Assembly: GCA_963795795.1 (NCBI GenBank)
Contig: CAWCJS010000007.1
Location: forward strand, 1-64,000
DNA length: 64,000 nucleotides
DNA from: Palsa-504 sp963795795
GTDB taxonomy: Bacteria; Actinomycetota; Actinomycetes; Streptosporangiales; Streptosporangiaceae
Direction: 5' to 3'
The translations under genes and the position numbers were made by a program. The stretch's first letter is position 1. Every line of letters begins with the position of its first letter. Positions 8,262 to 16,294 of this stretch are shown piece after piece. The notes under the pieces are model-generated. The model ran no database searches. It worked only from the letters and a program-made list of their open reading frames with translations, and had not been told where the DNA came from.

Positions 8262-9068
8262 CTACGGGAGGTCGAAGGGGAGACTGAGGCCGTCCAGGGC
8301 GTGCGCGCACAGGTCGTCTTCGCGCTCGGCGGGGAGGGCGGCGATGACGTTGGCCACCAGGTCGCGCAGGCGCTTGACGTTGGCGGCGAACACCTCGAAG
8401 ACCTCGGCCTGGGTGACGCCCTCGCCTTCCTCCACCCCGGCGTCGGTGTCGGTGACCAGCGCGAGCGGCGCGTAGCAAAGCGCGAGCTCGCGGGCCAGGA
8501 CCGCCTCCGGGTGACCGGTCATGCCGACCAGGGTCCAGCCCTGGGCGGCGAACCACAGGGACTCGGCGCGGGTGGAGAACCTGGGTCCCTCGATGACGAC
8601 GAGCGTCCCCGAGCCGGCCGGGATCCAGCCGTACTCACGCGCGGTGGCGATGGCCACCGGGCGCATGGACGGGCAGTAAGGATCGGCGAACGGGACGTGG
8701 CACGCGCCCTGGTCGAAGTACGTCTGGACCCGGGTCCTGGTCCGGTCGACGAGCTGGTCGGGGACGACCAGCGTGCCGGGGCCGTAGGAGGGAGTCAGGG
8801 AGCCGACGGCGGTCGGCGCGATCACCCGCCGCACGCCCAGCGAGCGCAGCGCCCACATGTTGGCGCGGTAGGGGATCTTGTGGGGCGGGAACCGGTGGTC
8901 GTGGCCGTGCCGCGGCAGGAACGCGACCTGCCGGCCGGCCACCTCACCCACGGCGATCGGGTCACTGGGGGCGCCGTACGGGGTGTCGACCTCTATTTCC
9001 CTGGCGTCCTGGAGGAACTCGTAAAAGCCTGAACCGCCGACCACGGCGACAGTAGCCAGGTCCGCCAT
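8262..9068 (-). CDS. mtnP: S-methyl-5'-thioadenosine phosphorylase
   Basis: Cleaves methylthioadenosine, the by-product of polyamine and related synthesis, into adenine and methylthioribose-1-phosphate for methionine salvage. The 268-residue protein has the PNP/MTAP fold. VVGGSGFY opens the phosphate site, LPRHGHDHRFPPHKIPYRAN is the family signature, and IEGPRFSTRAES and GMTGHPEAVLARE frame the base site. Length is normal. It starts 6 bp after the restored stop of the FmdB gene, so both are probably co-transcribed with the folate gene upstream. Confidence 0.94.
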   Translation of the reverse strand: MADLATVAVVGGSGFYEFLQDAREIEVDTPYGAPSDPIAVGEVAGRQVAFLPRHGHDHRFPPHKIPYRANMWALRSLGVRRVIAPTAVGSLTPSYGPGTLVVPDQLVDRTRTRVQTYFDQGACHVPFADPYCPSMRPVAIATAREYGWIPAGSGTLVVIEGPRFSTRAESLWFAAQGWTLVGMTGHPEAVLARELALCYAPLALVTDTDAGVEEGEGVTQAEVFEVFAANVKRLRDLVANVIAALPAEREDDLCAHALDGLSLPFDLP

Positions 9069-9074
9069 CGCGGA

Positions 9075-9432
9075 TCAGGCGACCTTCTCGCTGGACGAGG
9101 ATGACGGACGAGGACGACCCGGACGTCGCGGCTGAGATGGCAGCCTTGTCGCCCTTGTCGCTGGACTTCTTGTCGGCGGGCTTGTCCGAGCTCGTGCTGC
9201 TCGCGGAGGAGGATTCGCTGGGCTGCTTGTCCTTCGCGGCGGCGGAGCTTGAGCCGTTCCTGCTGTCCGTGCGGTAAAAGCCCGAGCCCTTGAACACGAT
9301 GCCGACCGGCGAGAACACCTTCCTGAGCCGGCCGCCGCAGGCGGCGCACACGCTCAGCGGGTCGTCGGTGAACTTCTGTACCGCCTCAACCGGCTCACCA
9401 CAGTCGGTGCAGGTGTACTGGTATGTGGGCAC
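9075..9432 (-). CDS. FmdB family zinc-ribbon protein, with a one-base frameshift near its end
   Basis: A small regulatory-type protein. It starts MPTYQYTCTDCGEP with a second CxxC (CAACGG), forming the FmdB zinc ribbon, then KVFSPVGIVFKGSGFYRTD and a Ser/Lys-rich tail. GTG 9432 follows GGAGGG. In the literal frame the tail runs on to 8962, over the mtnP start. Skipping one base near 9105 gives a poly-Ser tail ending in SEKVA, the customary family C-terminus, with TGA at 9075-9077 just before mtnP. I therefore give the restored extent. Confidence 0.85.
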
Positions 9433-9461
9433 GGGCCCCTCCGGGCACAACTCAAAGTGGT

Positions 9462-10121
9462 TCAGATTAGCACTCGCGATATCCGACTGCTAAGCATACA
9501 TAACCGCGCCGCGGCGCCCGGGATTCCGCCTGCGCAGGTCGTAACCCCGTACCCGGGCCGGACGACCGCGCGCACCGGGGTGTCATGCTCCTCCGCCGGC
9601 ACCCGCTCGACGAGTTCGGAGTCGTACAGCAGCGCGATCACCGGGATCAGCGGCCCCACCCGCGCCAGCGCGCGGTCGAAGCTCCCCCCGCCCCGGCCGA
9701 GCCGGTTCCCCTGCCCGTCCACCGCGAGCGCCGGCACCAGCACCACGTCCGCCGAAGCCACCGCCCCGGCACCCCGCGGCGCCTCCCCCGGCTCCTTGAG
9801 TCCCTTCGGCCCGGCCACCAGCGACTCCGGCCCCTCGTAGGACGCCCAGTCCAGGTCCCCGTCCGGCCGCAGCAGCGGCAGCAGCACGTAGGTCCCCCGC
9901 TTCCACAGGGCGAAGACCAGTCCGCGGGTATCCGGCTCGCTGCCGATGGAGTAATAGACAGCCACCGTCCCCGCCATCTGCACCTCCGGCAGCGACAGCA
10001 GGGCGTCCCGGATCAGCCGCCCCGCTTCGCGCCTCGCGTCAGCCGAGAGCGCGGCTCGCGCGGAGATCGCCAGCGCGCGCATCCTGGCCTTTTCCTGCTG
10101 AACCTCGGGCACGCCGCCCAC
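9462..10121 (-). CDS. 5-formyltetrahydrofolate cyclo-ligase
   Basis: Converts 5-formyl-THF to 5,10-methenyl-THF with ATP. The 219-residue protein shows the family order: basic N-terminal helix with R-x-x-A, VAVYYSIGSEPDTRGL, LLPLLRPDGDLDW, and the ATP/Mg signature GNRLGRGGGSFDRAL. The last residues, RLCMLSSRISRVLI, are atypical and may be a slightly extended end. GTG 10121 or GTG 10112 could be the start. First gene of a leftward group with fmdB and mtnP, divergent from galU. Confidence 0.92.
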   Translation of the reverse strand: MGGVPEVQQEKARMRALAISARAALSADARREAGRLIRDALLSLPEVQMAGTVAVYYSIGSEPDTRGLVFALWKRGTYVLLPLLRPDGDLDWASYEGPESLVAGPKGLKEPGEAPRGAGAVASADVVLVPALAVDGQGNRLGRGGGSFDRALARVGPLIPVIALLYDSELVERVPAEEHDTPVRAVVRPGYGVTTCAGGIPGAAARLCMLSSRISRVLI

Positions 10122-10164
10122 CGTACCGCCAGCCCGGTGGCCGGGAGCACACCCGGGATTCCGC

Positions 10165-10170
10165 TACTGT
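10165..10170 (+). promoter_or_regulatory. candidate -10 box for leaderless galU transcript
   Basis: TACTGT lies 6 bp upstream of the galU ATG at 10177, matching the TAnnnT pattern of actinobacterial -10 elements. No ribosome site precedes the ATG. Together these fit transcription starting at the start codon. The -35 box is not obvious. Confidence 0.35.
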
Positions 10171-10176
10171 TCAGGC

Positions 10177-11070
10177 ATGAGGGACGTCACCAAGGCCGTC
10201 ATCCCCGCCGCTGGCCTGGGCACGAGGTTCTTGCCCGCGACCAAGGCGACGCCCAAGGAAATGCTGCCGGTGGTGGACAAGCCCGCAATCCAGTACGTCG
10301 TCGAGGAGGCCGTCGCGGCCGGCCTGGACGACGTCCTGCTCATCACCGGCCGCAGCAAGCGGTCCATCGAGGACCACTTCGACCGGGCCTACGAGCTCGA
10401 GGAGGCGCTGGCCGCCAAGGACGAGACCGAGCGGCTGGCCCAGGTGCGCGAGTCCAGCGAACTGGCCACCGTGCACTACGTGCGCCAGGGCGACCCGAAG
10501 GGGCTCGGCCACGCGGTGTTCTGCGCCGCCCAGCACGTCGGCGACGAGCCCTTCGCGGTCCTGCTCGGCGACGACCTCATCGACAGCCGCGACCCGCTGC
10601 TGAGCAGGATGATCGAGGTGCGCAAGCGCTACGGCGGCAGCGTGGTCGCGCTGATGGAGGTCGACCCGGAGCAGGTCTCGCAGTACGGCTGCGCCGCGAT
10701 CGTGCCGACGACCGAAGAGGACGTGGTCGAGGTCACCGACCTGGTCGAGAAGCCGGTGCCGGGCTCGGCGCCGAGCCGGTGGATCCTGATCGGGCGGTAC
10801 GTGTGCGACCCGGCGGTGTTCGGCGTGCTGCGGGACACACCGCCCGGGCGGGGAGGCGAGATCCAGCTCACCGACGCGCTCATGACGCTGGCCAAGACCA
10901 GCCCGGCCGAGGGCGGCGGCGTGCACGGCGTGCTGTTCCACGGGCGGCGCTACGACACTGGCAACAAGCTCGACTACCTGCGTACGCTGGTCCAGTTCGC
11001 CTGCGAGCGATCCGACCTGGCCGAGGAGATCGTGCCGTGGCTGCGCAAGTACCTGGACAGCCTGCCGTGA
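10177..11070 (+). CDS. galU: UTP-glucose-1-phosphate uridylyltransferase
   Basis: Makes UDP-glucose for cell-wall and glycan synthesis. The 297-residue protein begins with the nucleotidyltransferase signature AVIPAAGLGTRFLPATKATPK, with the catalytic Lys in PKEMLPVVDKP. VLLGDDLID holds the metal-binding Asp, and GGEIQLTDA is the sugar-binding block. Length is standard. Its stop overlaps the GTG start of the next gene (GTGA), so the two are translationally coupled. This galU-glp-rimJ-sepX order is typical of actinobacteria. Confidence 0.96.
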   Translation: MRDVTKAVIPAAGLGTRFLPATKATPKEMLPVVDKPAIQYVVEEAVAAGLDDVLLITGRSKRSIEDHFDRAYELEEALAAKDETERLAQVRESSELATVHYVRQGDPKGLGHAVFCAAQHVGDEPFAVLLGDDLIDSRDPLLSRMIEVRKRYGGSVVALMEVDPEQVSQYGCAAIVPTTEEDVVEVTDLVEKPVPGSAPSRWILIGRYVCDPAVFGVLRDTPPGRGGEIQLTDALMTLAKTSPAEGGGVHGVLFHGRRYDTGNKLDYLRTLVQFACERSDLAEEIVPWLRKYLDSLP

Positions 11071-12517
11071 GCGAGCCAAAGGGGCGCGCCGATGCCTGGA
11101 CTCCGCTTTCTCCCCCAAGCCCACCCCAGGCGCGAGGAACGAGCGACGAGGGAAGGCAGCGGCTAGAGGCGCCCCGGAGGCGAGCGAACGAGGAAGAACT
11201 GACCTCCGTCGAGGACCACCTGGCCGAGATCCTCCGCATGGTGCGCCCGCTGGTGCCCACCGCGCTGAGCCTGTCCGACGCCCACGGCCTGGTCCTGGCC
11301 GAGGACGTGACGGCGACCGTCCCGCTGCCGTCGTTCGACAACTCGGGGATGGACGGGTACGCGGTGCGCGTCGAGGACGTCGCGGCCGCGTCGGAGCAGG
11401 CCCCGGTCACCCTGCCCGTGGTGGGCGAGATCGCGGCCGGCGACACGGGGGCGTACGCGCTGCCGCCCGGCACGTCGATCCGGATCATGACCGGCGCGAT
11501 GCTGCCGCACGGCACCGAAGCGGTCGTGCCGGTGGAGTGGACCGACGGCGGTACGGCCCGGGTCACCATCTACGGCCGGGCCGAGGCCGGCCACGCGCTG
11601 CGCTTCGTCGGCGAGGACGCCAAGCCTGGCGAGGTGCTGGTCAGCGCGGGGACCAGGCTCCGGCCGATGCACATCGCGGTCATCGCGGCGACCGGGCGCA
11701 GCACCGTCCGGGTCCGGCCGCGGCCGCGCGTGGTGGTCCTGTCCACCGGGAACGAGCTCGCCGAACCCGGGACGCCGATCGTCCCTGGCCGGATCTGGGA
11801 CTCCAACAGCTTCATGATCGCCGCCGCGGCGCGTGAGGCCGGCTGCCTCGCCTACCGGCAGTCGATCGTGCCCGACAACCCGGACCAGGTGCTGCCCGCG
11901 CTCGAGGACCAGCTCGTCCGCGCCGACCTGATGATCACCACCGGCGGGGTCAGCATGGGCGGCGAGCACGACGTGGTCAAGGCGGCGCTGCGGCAGCTGG
12001 GCACCGTGCACTTCCGGAAGGTGGCGATGCAGCCGGGGATGCCGCAGGGGTTCGGCACCGTGGCCCTGCCTCCCTCGGCCGCCGCCAGGGCAAAACGGGT
12101 CAGGCCCGCCGCAGCTTGATCGGCCGGCTGGCGGAGCGGGGTGAGATTTCCGAACGTGCGATCGGATCGGCCGGTGGTGACCAGGTACCGATCTTCACGC
12201 TGCCCGGCAACCCGGTCAGCGCCTACGTATCGTTCCAGGTCTTCGTCCGGCCGGCCCTCGGCGCGCTGCAGGGCTACGACGGGCTGGGCCTGGAGGCGAC
12301 CCGGGCCGAGCTGACCGGGCCGCTGCGCTCGGTGCCGGGCCGGCGGTCCTTCCTGCGCGGGGTGCTCGACCGCGGCCGCGGCCGGATCGCCCCGCTGACC
12401 GGGCAGGGATCACACCAAATCGCCACGCTCGGCAAGGCCAATGCGCTAATCATCGTGCCCGAATGGGTGGTACAAATGGCCGAGGGTGAAACCGTCGAGG
12501 TTTTGGTCCTGCCCTGA
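11067..12517 (+). pseudogene. glp: gephyrin-like molybdotransferase Glp (MoeA family), frameshifted with an insertion
   Basis: MoeA-fold protein. In the Corynebacterium Glp/GlpR system such proteins bind FtsZ and the receptor GlpR; MoeA proper inserts molybdenum into molybdopterin. The first frame (GTG 11067 to TGA 12119) covers MoeA domains I-III up to FRKVAMQPGMPQGFGTV, including SFDNSGMDGYAVR, STGNELAEPG and TTGGVSMGGEHD. The second frame (about 12116-12517) resumes with VPIFTLPGNPVSAYVSFQVF and domain IV. Between them about 110 bp (12064-12176) fit no MoeA sequence and contain the frame change. The first 45 residues are also an unusual low-complexity extension. Either broken, mis-assembled, or split. 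Confidence 0.82.
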
Positions 12518-12542
12518 CCGCCCGGCACCGTACGAGACTCGC

Positions 12543-12557
12543 ACCACCGCCGTTCGG
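12543..12557 (+). repeat. copy 1 of dispersed intergenic element (ACCACCGCCGTTCGG core)
   Basis: A 15-base core located after the glp stop, followed by AT-rich sequence with T runs. It matches the cores at 42452-42467 and 61356-61370 (both minus strand) almost base for base. In those copies a CGTTCGG/CCGAACG inverted pair is present; here the second arm is degenerate. Confidence 0.45.
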
Positions 12558-12595
12558 AATTAGAGGGCTTTTTTGTTTTCCCGCGAGGAGGCGAC

Positions 12596-13801
12596 GTGAC
12601 CGAGCAGAGCCAGGCTCCCCCGGACGGCGCCGCCACGGGCGCGCCGGCTGGCATTTCTCCGCCGCAGGTCCAGACGGACCAGATTGCGCCGCAGCCGGAT
12701 TCCGGGGCCATCTCGCTCACCGTGGAGATCGGGTGGACGATGGCCGTGCTATTCCGCATGGCGCAGTCCTCATCGGCCAACACGCCGGCCGTCACCGACC
12801 GGCTGCCCTCCGAGCACGAACTGTCTCCCGCGGACCGGAAGGAACTCGAGGAGATACGCCTCAATGCGGCCCTGGCCCGGCTCGGAGAGGTGCTTCCGTC
12901 CAGCCCCAGCCCGCCACAAGGCGTTCCGCAGGTGCAACTGACCAGCGGCGCCGAAGCTGCTACCGCGCAAAGTGACACGGATATTCTCACCCAGTCAAAT
13001 CTCCAGATCCTCGAATGGCTGGCGGGCGCGGGCCGCGATTATGGCATTGCCTATCAGCTGGGTCGTTCGCTTCGTGACACCACGGCTCCGCCGCTGCCTG
13101 CCGATGGCACGGCGCGTGACGTACTGCTGGAGCAGCTTTCCCGGACACGAGTGTCGGTAATTCAGGAGTGGCTTTCCACGCTGCTTCCTTACCTGCCCAC
13201 CAACTCCGCGACCATCGTCAGCGTGTCCATCGGACGATGGAGCGACCTCGTCGGCGCGCTCTTCGATAAGACCAGGCCGGGCAGGCTCCGCAGGGGCCAG
13301 TCGGAGCAGGCGGTCGCGGAGACCTTGACTAAGAGCCTGCTCCCGCAGGGAGACGCGTGGATCAATGTGCTGGTCGGCGCCGAGTCGTCCCAGGGCCTCC
13401 TGACGCCCGAGGGGTACGTGGCCGCGGGCGAGGCCGCGTTCAGCCGGTCCGCGAGGGTCGTCAAGAAGCTCGCCGGGCATTACTGGTGGGTGCTGCTGAT
13501 CCTGGTCATCGTGCTGGGCGCGTTCCTGTATTTCGCCGCGAGCGGCCTACGGGGCGCGGGCCGGGCCTGGACCCAGATCTTCGCGGTGCTCAGCGTCATC
13601 ACCGCGGCCGTCAGGGGCGCCGCCACCGCGGTGGCGCGGTTCTCCGGGCAAGCCGAGAAACCGCTCTTCGGCCTGGAGGAGATCGACGCGATGGCGTGGG
13701 CGGTGACCACCCTCCCGACCGGGTTCAAACTCGACCGCGCCGGTGTCAGGGCGCTGCGGCGCGCCGGGATCCAGCGCTCCGCCCCGATGGGGGGAACGTA
13801 G
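12596..13801 (+). CDS. hypothetical membrane protein between glp and moaC
   Basis: A 401-residue protein that I do not recognise. The N-terminal 45 residues are Pro/Ala/Gln-rich and likely disordered. Residues 45-290 look soluble and mostly helical, with no known motif. Two hydrophobic segments follow at about 297-319 (YWWVLLILVIVLGAFLYFAA) and 324-348, then a soluble tail of about 50 residues. No signal peptide. GTG 12596 is preceded by AGGAGG. It is inserted in what is otherwise a molybdenum-cofactor/divisome gene run, so it may be an accessory gene rather than part of the pathway. Confidence 0.75.
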   Translation: MTEQSQAPPDGAATGAPAGISPPQVQTDQIAPQPDSGAISLTVEIGWTMAVLFRMAQSSSANTPAVTDRLPSEHELSPADRKELEEIRLNAALARLGEVLPSSPSPPQGVPQVQLTSGAEAATAQSDTDILTQSNLQILEWLAGAGRDYGIAYQLGRSLRDTTAPPLPADGTARDVLLEQLSRTRVSVIQEWLSTLLPYLPTNSATIVSVSIGRWSDLVGALFDKTRPGRLRRGQSEQAVAETLTKSLLPQGDAWINVLVGAESSQGLLTPEGYVAAGEAAFSRSARVVKKLAGHYWWVLLILVIVLGAFLYFAASGLRGAGRAWTQIFAVLSVITAAVRGAATAVARFSGQAEKPLFGLEEIDAMAWAVTTLPTGFKLDRAGVRALRRAGIQRSAPMGGT

Positions 13802-13811
13802 GGTTTACCTC

Positions 13812-14300
13812 ATGAGTGACGTTGCCGCGGCCGGGGGGCTGACCCACGTGGACGCTGCCGGGCACGCCCGCATGGTGGACGTCTCCGGCAAGGACGTGAC
13901 GACCCGGACGGCCTGCGCGACCGGGCGGGTCCTGCTGTCGGCGGAGGCGGTCGCGGCGCTGCGGGCCGGGAACGTGCCGAAGGGTGACGCGCTCGCGGTC
14001 GCGCGCATCGCCGGGATCGCCGGGGCCAAGCGGACGCCCGACCTGATCCCGCTCTGCCACCCCATCGGGCTGCACGCGGTCAGCGTGGACCTGGTGGTGG
14101 CCGACGACGGGGTCGACATCACCGCGACGGCCCGCACCGCGGACCGGACGGGGGTCGAGATGGAGGCGCTCACGTCGGTCGCGGTGGCGGGGCTGGCGCT
14201 GATCGACATGGTGAAGGCGATCGATCCGGGCGCGGTGATCACCGACGTTCGGCTGGAGTGGAAGGAAGGCGGGAAGCGGGGGCCGTGGCGGAGACCGTGA
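13812..14300 (+). CDS. moaC: cyclic pyranopterin monophosphate synthase
   Basis: Catalyses the second step of molybdenum-cofactor synthesis, forming cPMP from the MoaA product. The 162-residue protein shows MVDVSGKDVTTRTA near the start, the conserved PKGDALAVARIAGI, KRTPDLIPLCHPI, and TGVEMEALTSVAVA, holding the catalytic Lys, His and Glu region of the family. ATG 13812 follows the unknown gene by 10 bp and is weakly spaced from GGG. It overlaps the start of mogA. The window also holds a molybdenum hydroxylase (coxMSL-like), a likely user of the cofactor. Confidence 0.95.
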   Translation: MSDVAAAGGLTHVDAAGHARMVDVSGKDVTTRTACATGRVLLSAEAVAALRAGNVPKGDALAVARIAGIAGAKRTPDLIPLCHPIGLHAVSVDLVVADDGVDITATARTADRTGVEMEALTSVAVAGLALIDMVKAIDPGAVITDVRLEWKEGGKRGPWRRP

Positions 14301-14815
14301 TCAGGGCGCTGGCGGTCACGGTGTCGAACCGGGCCGCCGCCGGGGTCTACGACGACAAGTCGGGGCCCGTGCTGGCTGACCTGCTCCGCACGGCGGGCTG
14401 CGCCTCGGTGGCCGGGCCGCTGGTCGTCCCCGACGGCGAAGCGGTCGAGGCGGTGCTGCGGGAGGCGCTCGCCGATGGCTATGACGTGGTGGTCACCACC
14501 GGCGGGACCGGCCTCACGCCGACCGACCAGACGCCCGAGATGACCAGGCGGGTGATCGACCGGGAGGTTCCGGGGATCGCCGAGGCGCTGCGCGCGGCCG
14601 GAGCCGGGGCCGGGGTGCCCGCCGCGATCTTGTCGCGCGGCGTGGCCGGGGTGGCGGGGCGGACCCTGATCGTCAACCTGCCCGGCTCGACTGGCGGCGT
14701 CCGCGACGGCATGGCCGTGCTCGGACCCGTGCTCGCCCACGCGGTGGCCCAGATCAACGGCGGTGACCACACCAGGACGACCTCCGGTGCCCAACGCTTA
14801 CCCTGGATCGCGTAG
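14285..14815 (+). CDS. molybdopterin adenylyltransferase-type protein (MogA/MoaB)
   Basis: Adenylylates molybdopterin before molybdenum insertion. The 176-residue protein has RALAVTVSNRAAAGVYDDKSG, TTGGTGLTPTDQTPE (the MPT-binding loop), and TLIVNLPGSTGGVRDGM. Two starts are possible: GTG 14285 after a G-rich ribosome site, and GTG 14297, which overlaps the moaC stop as GTGA. The second gives the more usual N-terminus. Translational coupling with moaC is clear either way. Confidence 0.92.
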   Translation: MAETVIRALAVTVSNRAAAGVYDDKSGPVLADLLRTAGCASVAGPLVVPDGEAVEAVLREALADGYDVVVTTGGTGLTPTDQTPEMTRRVIDREVPGIAEALRAAGAGAGVPAAILSRGVAGVAGRTLIVNLPGSTGGVRDGMAVLGPVLAHAVAQINGGDHTRTTSGAQRLPWIA

Positions 14816-14847
14816 CGTCAGCAGCGCTACAGGGGAATGATGGAAGC

Positions 14848-15492
14848 GTGGGACGGATGCGCGGCTGGCCAGTAACCCTCACCGAGCCCCACCTGCTTGG
14901 CGCGCCCCTCGAGCTGCGCCCGGTGCGGATGAGCGATGCGCGTGCGTGGCGTGAGATCCGGGTGCGGAACGCGGCGTGGCTGCGGCCCTGGGAGCCGACC
15001 AACCCGGAAACGCCGCTCTACCGGTCCAGCCTGGGGCCCTACATCGCGATGGTGCGGGCCATGCGGCGCGAGGCCCGGCAGGGGCAGGCGGTGCCCTGGG
15101 TGGTGACGTACGGCGGGGTCTTCGTGGGGCAGCTGACCGTGGGGTCGATCACGTGGGGTTCGGCCAGGTCGGGGCAGGTCGGTTACTGGATCGACGAGGC
15201 GTACGCCGGCCGCGGCATCATCCCGACCACGCTGGCCATGGCCGTCGACCACTGCTTCAGCGTCATCGGCCTGCACCGCCTCGAGGCGTCCATCCGGCCG
15301 GAGAACCACGCCTCCCGCCGGGTGGTGGAGAAGCTCGGCTTCCGCGAGGAGGGCATCCGGGTCCGCCAGCTGCACATCAACGGGTCCTGGCGCGACCACG
15401 TGTGCTACGCGCTGACGGCCGAGGAGGTGCCGCAGGGGCTCATGCCGCGCTGGCGGAGCATCATGCTGGCCTCGCGGTCGAACGCGGGCTAA
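14848..15492 (+). CDS. RimJ/RimL-type GNAT N-acetyltransferase
   Basis: Acetyl-CoA-dependent acetyltransferase of the ribosomal-protein-alanine class. The 214-residue protein carries LELRPVRMSDARAWREIR, the acetyl-CoA loop region YWIDEAYAGRGIIPTTLAMA (R/Q-x-x-G-x-G/A type), and ASIRPENHASRRVVEKLGFREEG, the diagnostic end of RimJ/RimL. The gene sits between the cofactor genes and sepX, as in other actinobacteria, where a rimJ homologue is part of the galU-glp neighbourhood. Whether it acts on ribosomal protein S5/S18 is unknown. GTG start. Confidence 0.92.
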   Translation: MGRMRGWPVTLTEPHLLGAPLELRPVRMSDARAWREIRVRNAAWLRPWEPTNPETPLYRSSLGPYIAMVRAMRREARQGQAVPWVVTYGGVFVGQLTVGSITWGSARSGQVGYWIDEAYAGRGIIPTTLAMAVDHCFSVIGLHRLEASIRPENHASRRVVEKLGFREEGIRVRQLHINGSWRDHVCYALTAEEVPQGLMPRWRSIMLASRSNAG

Positions 15493-15642
15493 TTCGGGTC
15501 ATTGTTTTGCTATCTGTGCTTCAAATGTGGCGACACACCGGGCCGGTTACTCGTCTCGGGCGACTTTCGCTATTACGTTGCGTCACGTGAGGTGGCGCGC
15601 GAGGGAAGCAGCATGCCCGCGTTCGCGCCGGGGGGAGACCGG

Positions 15643-16284
15643 TTGAGCAGCGCGATCTTGTACGCGGCCATCATCGCCATTTGGGCGGGGGTGCTCATCC
15701 CCCGCTGGCTCAAGCGGTCCGCCGTTTCTTCTGATGCGTCTGATGTTTCTAATTCTTCTGGGGCTTCTGAGGCTTCGGGTCCCGCGGAAGAAGTGCCGGT
15801 CGAGGAGCCCGGCGTGTCCCGGCGGCGTCCTCGGCAAGACGGTGAGGTGCGGCGGCCGCCGGACTCCGGTGACCAGGGTGAGGCGCCGCAGGACGACCCC
15901 GGGCGGCGGCGGGTGCTGGCCGCGCGTCGGCGGCTGCTCGGGCTGCTGGTCCTGCTCGCCGCCGCGGCGGGCGGGCTCGCGGGCACGCGGATGGCGGCCT
16001 GGTGGGTCGTGGTACCCCCGTCCGTCATGCTGCTCGGCTACCTGCCGTTGCTCAGGGCGGCATCCAGGGCCGATGCCGAACGCCGCGAACTGGCTGCCCG
16101 CTACGAGGCCGAGAGTCGGCGGGCGGATTACTCCCGCTCCCGCGACGTCGGTGAGTCCGTGGCGCCCGTGGCTCACGTGACTCCGGTCCGTCTCGCGGTC
16201 CCGGCGGACGTCGTCGACGCCATGGCCGAAGAGGAGATCTACGACCAGTACAGGGACGCCAAGCTGCGCGCCGTGGGTGACTAG
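15643..16284 (+). CDS. sepX: SepX/GlpR divisome membrane protein
   Basis: In Streptomyces SepX, and in Corynebacterium GlpR, stabilise the division ring; GlpR is the membrane receptor of the MoeA-like Glp. TTG 15643 with GGGGGAG upstream gives LSSAILYAAIIAIWAGVLIP as the first transmembrane helix, the family hallmark, directly followed by RWLKR. A long acidic, Pro/Ser-rich linker (about 28-88) and two more helices (about 95-140) follow. The C-terminal tail is charged and ends near EEEIYDQYRDAKLRAVGD, also conserved. 213 residues. Its presence makes Glp, not a housekeeping MoeA, the likely identity of the 11-kb gene. Confidence 0.85.
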   Translation: MSSAILYAAIIAIWAGVLIPRWLKRSAVSSDASDVSNSSGASEASGPAEEVPVEEPGVSRRRPRQDGEVRRPPDSGDQGEAPQDDPGRRRVLAARRRLLGLLVLLAAAAGGLAGTRMAAWWVVVPPSVMLLGYLPLLRAASRADAERRELAARYEAESRRADYSRSRDVGESVAPVAHVTPVRLAVPADVVDAMAEEEIYDQYRDAKLRAVGD

Positions 16285-16294
16285 GCGCGGCCGG

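Noticed and set aside
9585..11066. A very long plus-strand protein covering galU and glp in one frame
   Set aside because: The part before 11067 is low-complexity Arg/Ala sequence antisense to the folate gene and out of frame with galU; only the portion after 11067 is MoeA-like.
12558..12595. Rho-independent terminator after glp
   Set aside because: There is a T run at about 12570-12580 but no GC hairpin directly before it; the second arm of the palindromic element is degenerate.
13802..13811. Moco riboswitch ahead of moaC
   Set aside because: Only 10 bp separate moaC from the preceding gene, and no structured leader is visible upstream of glp either.
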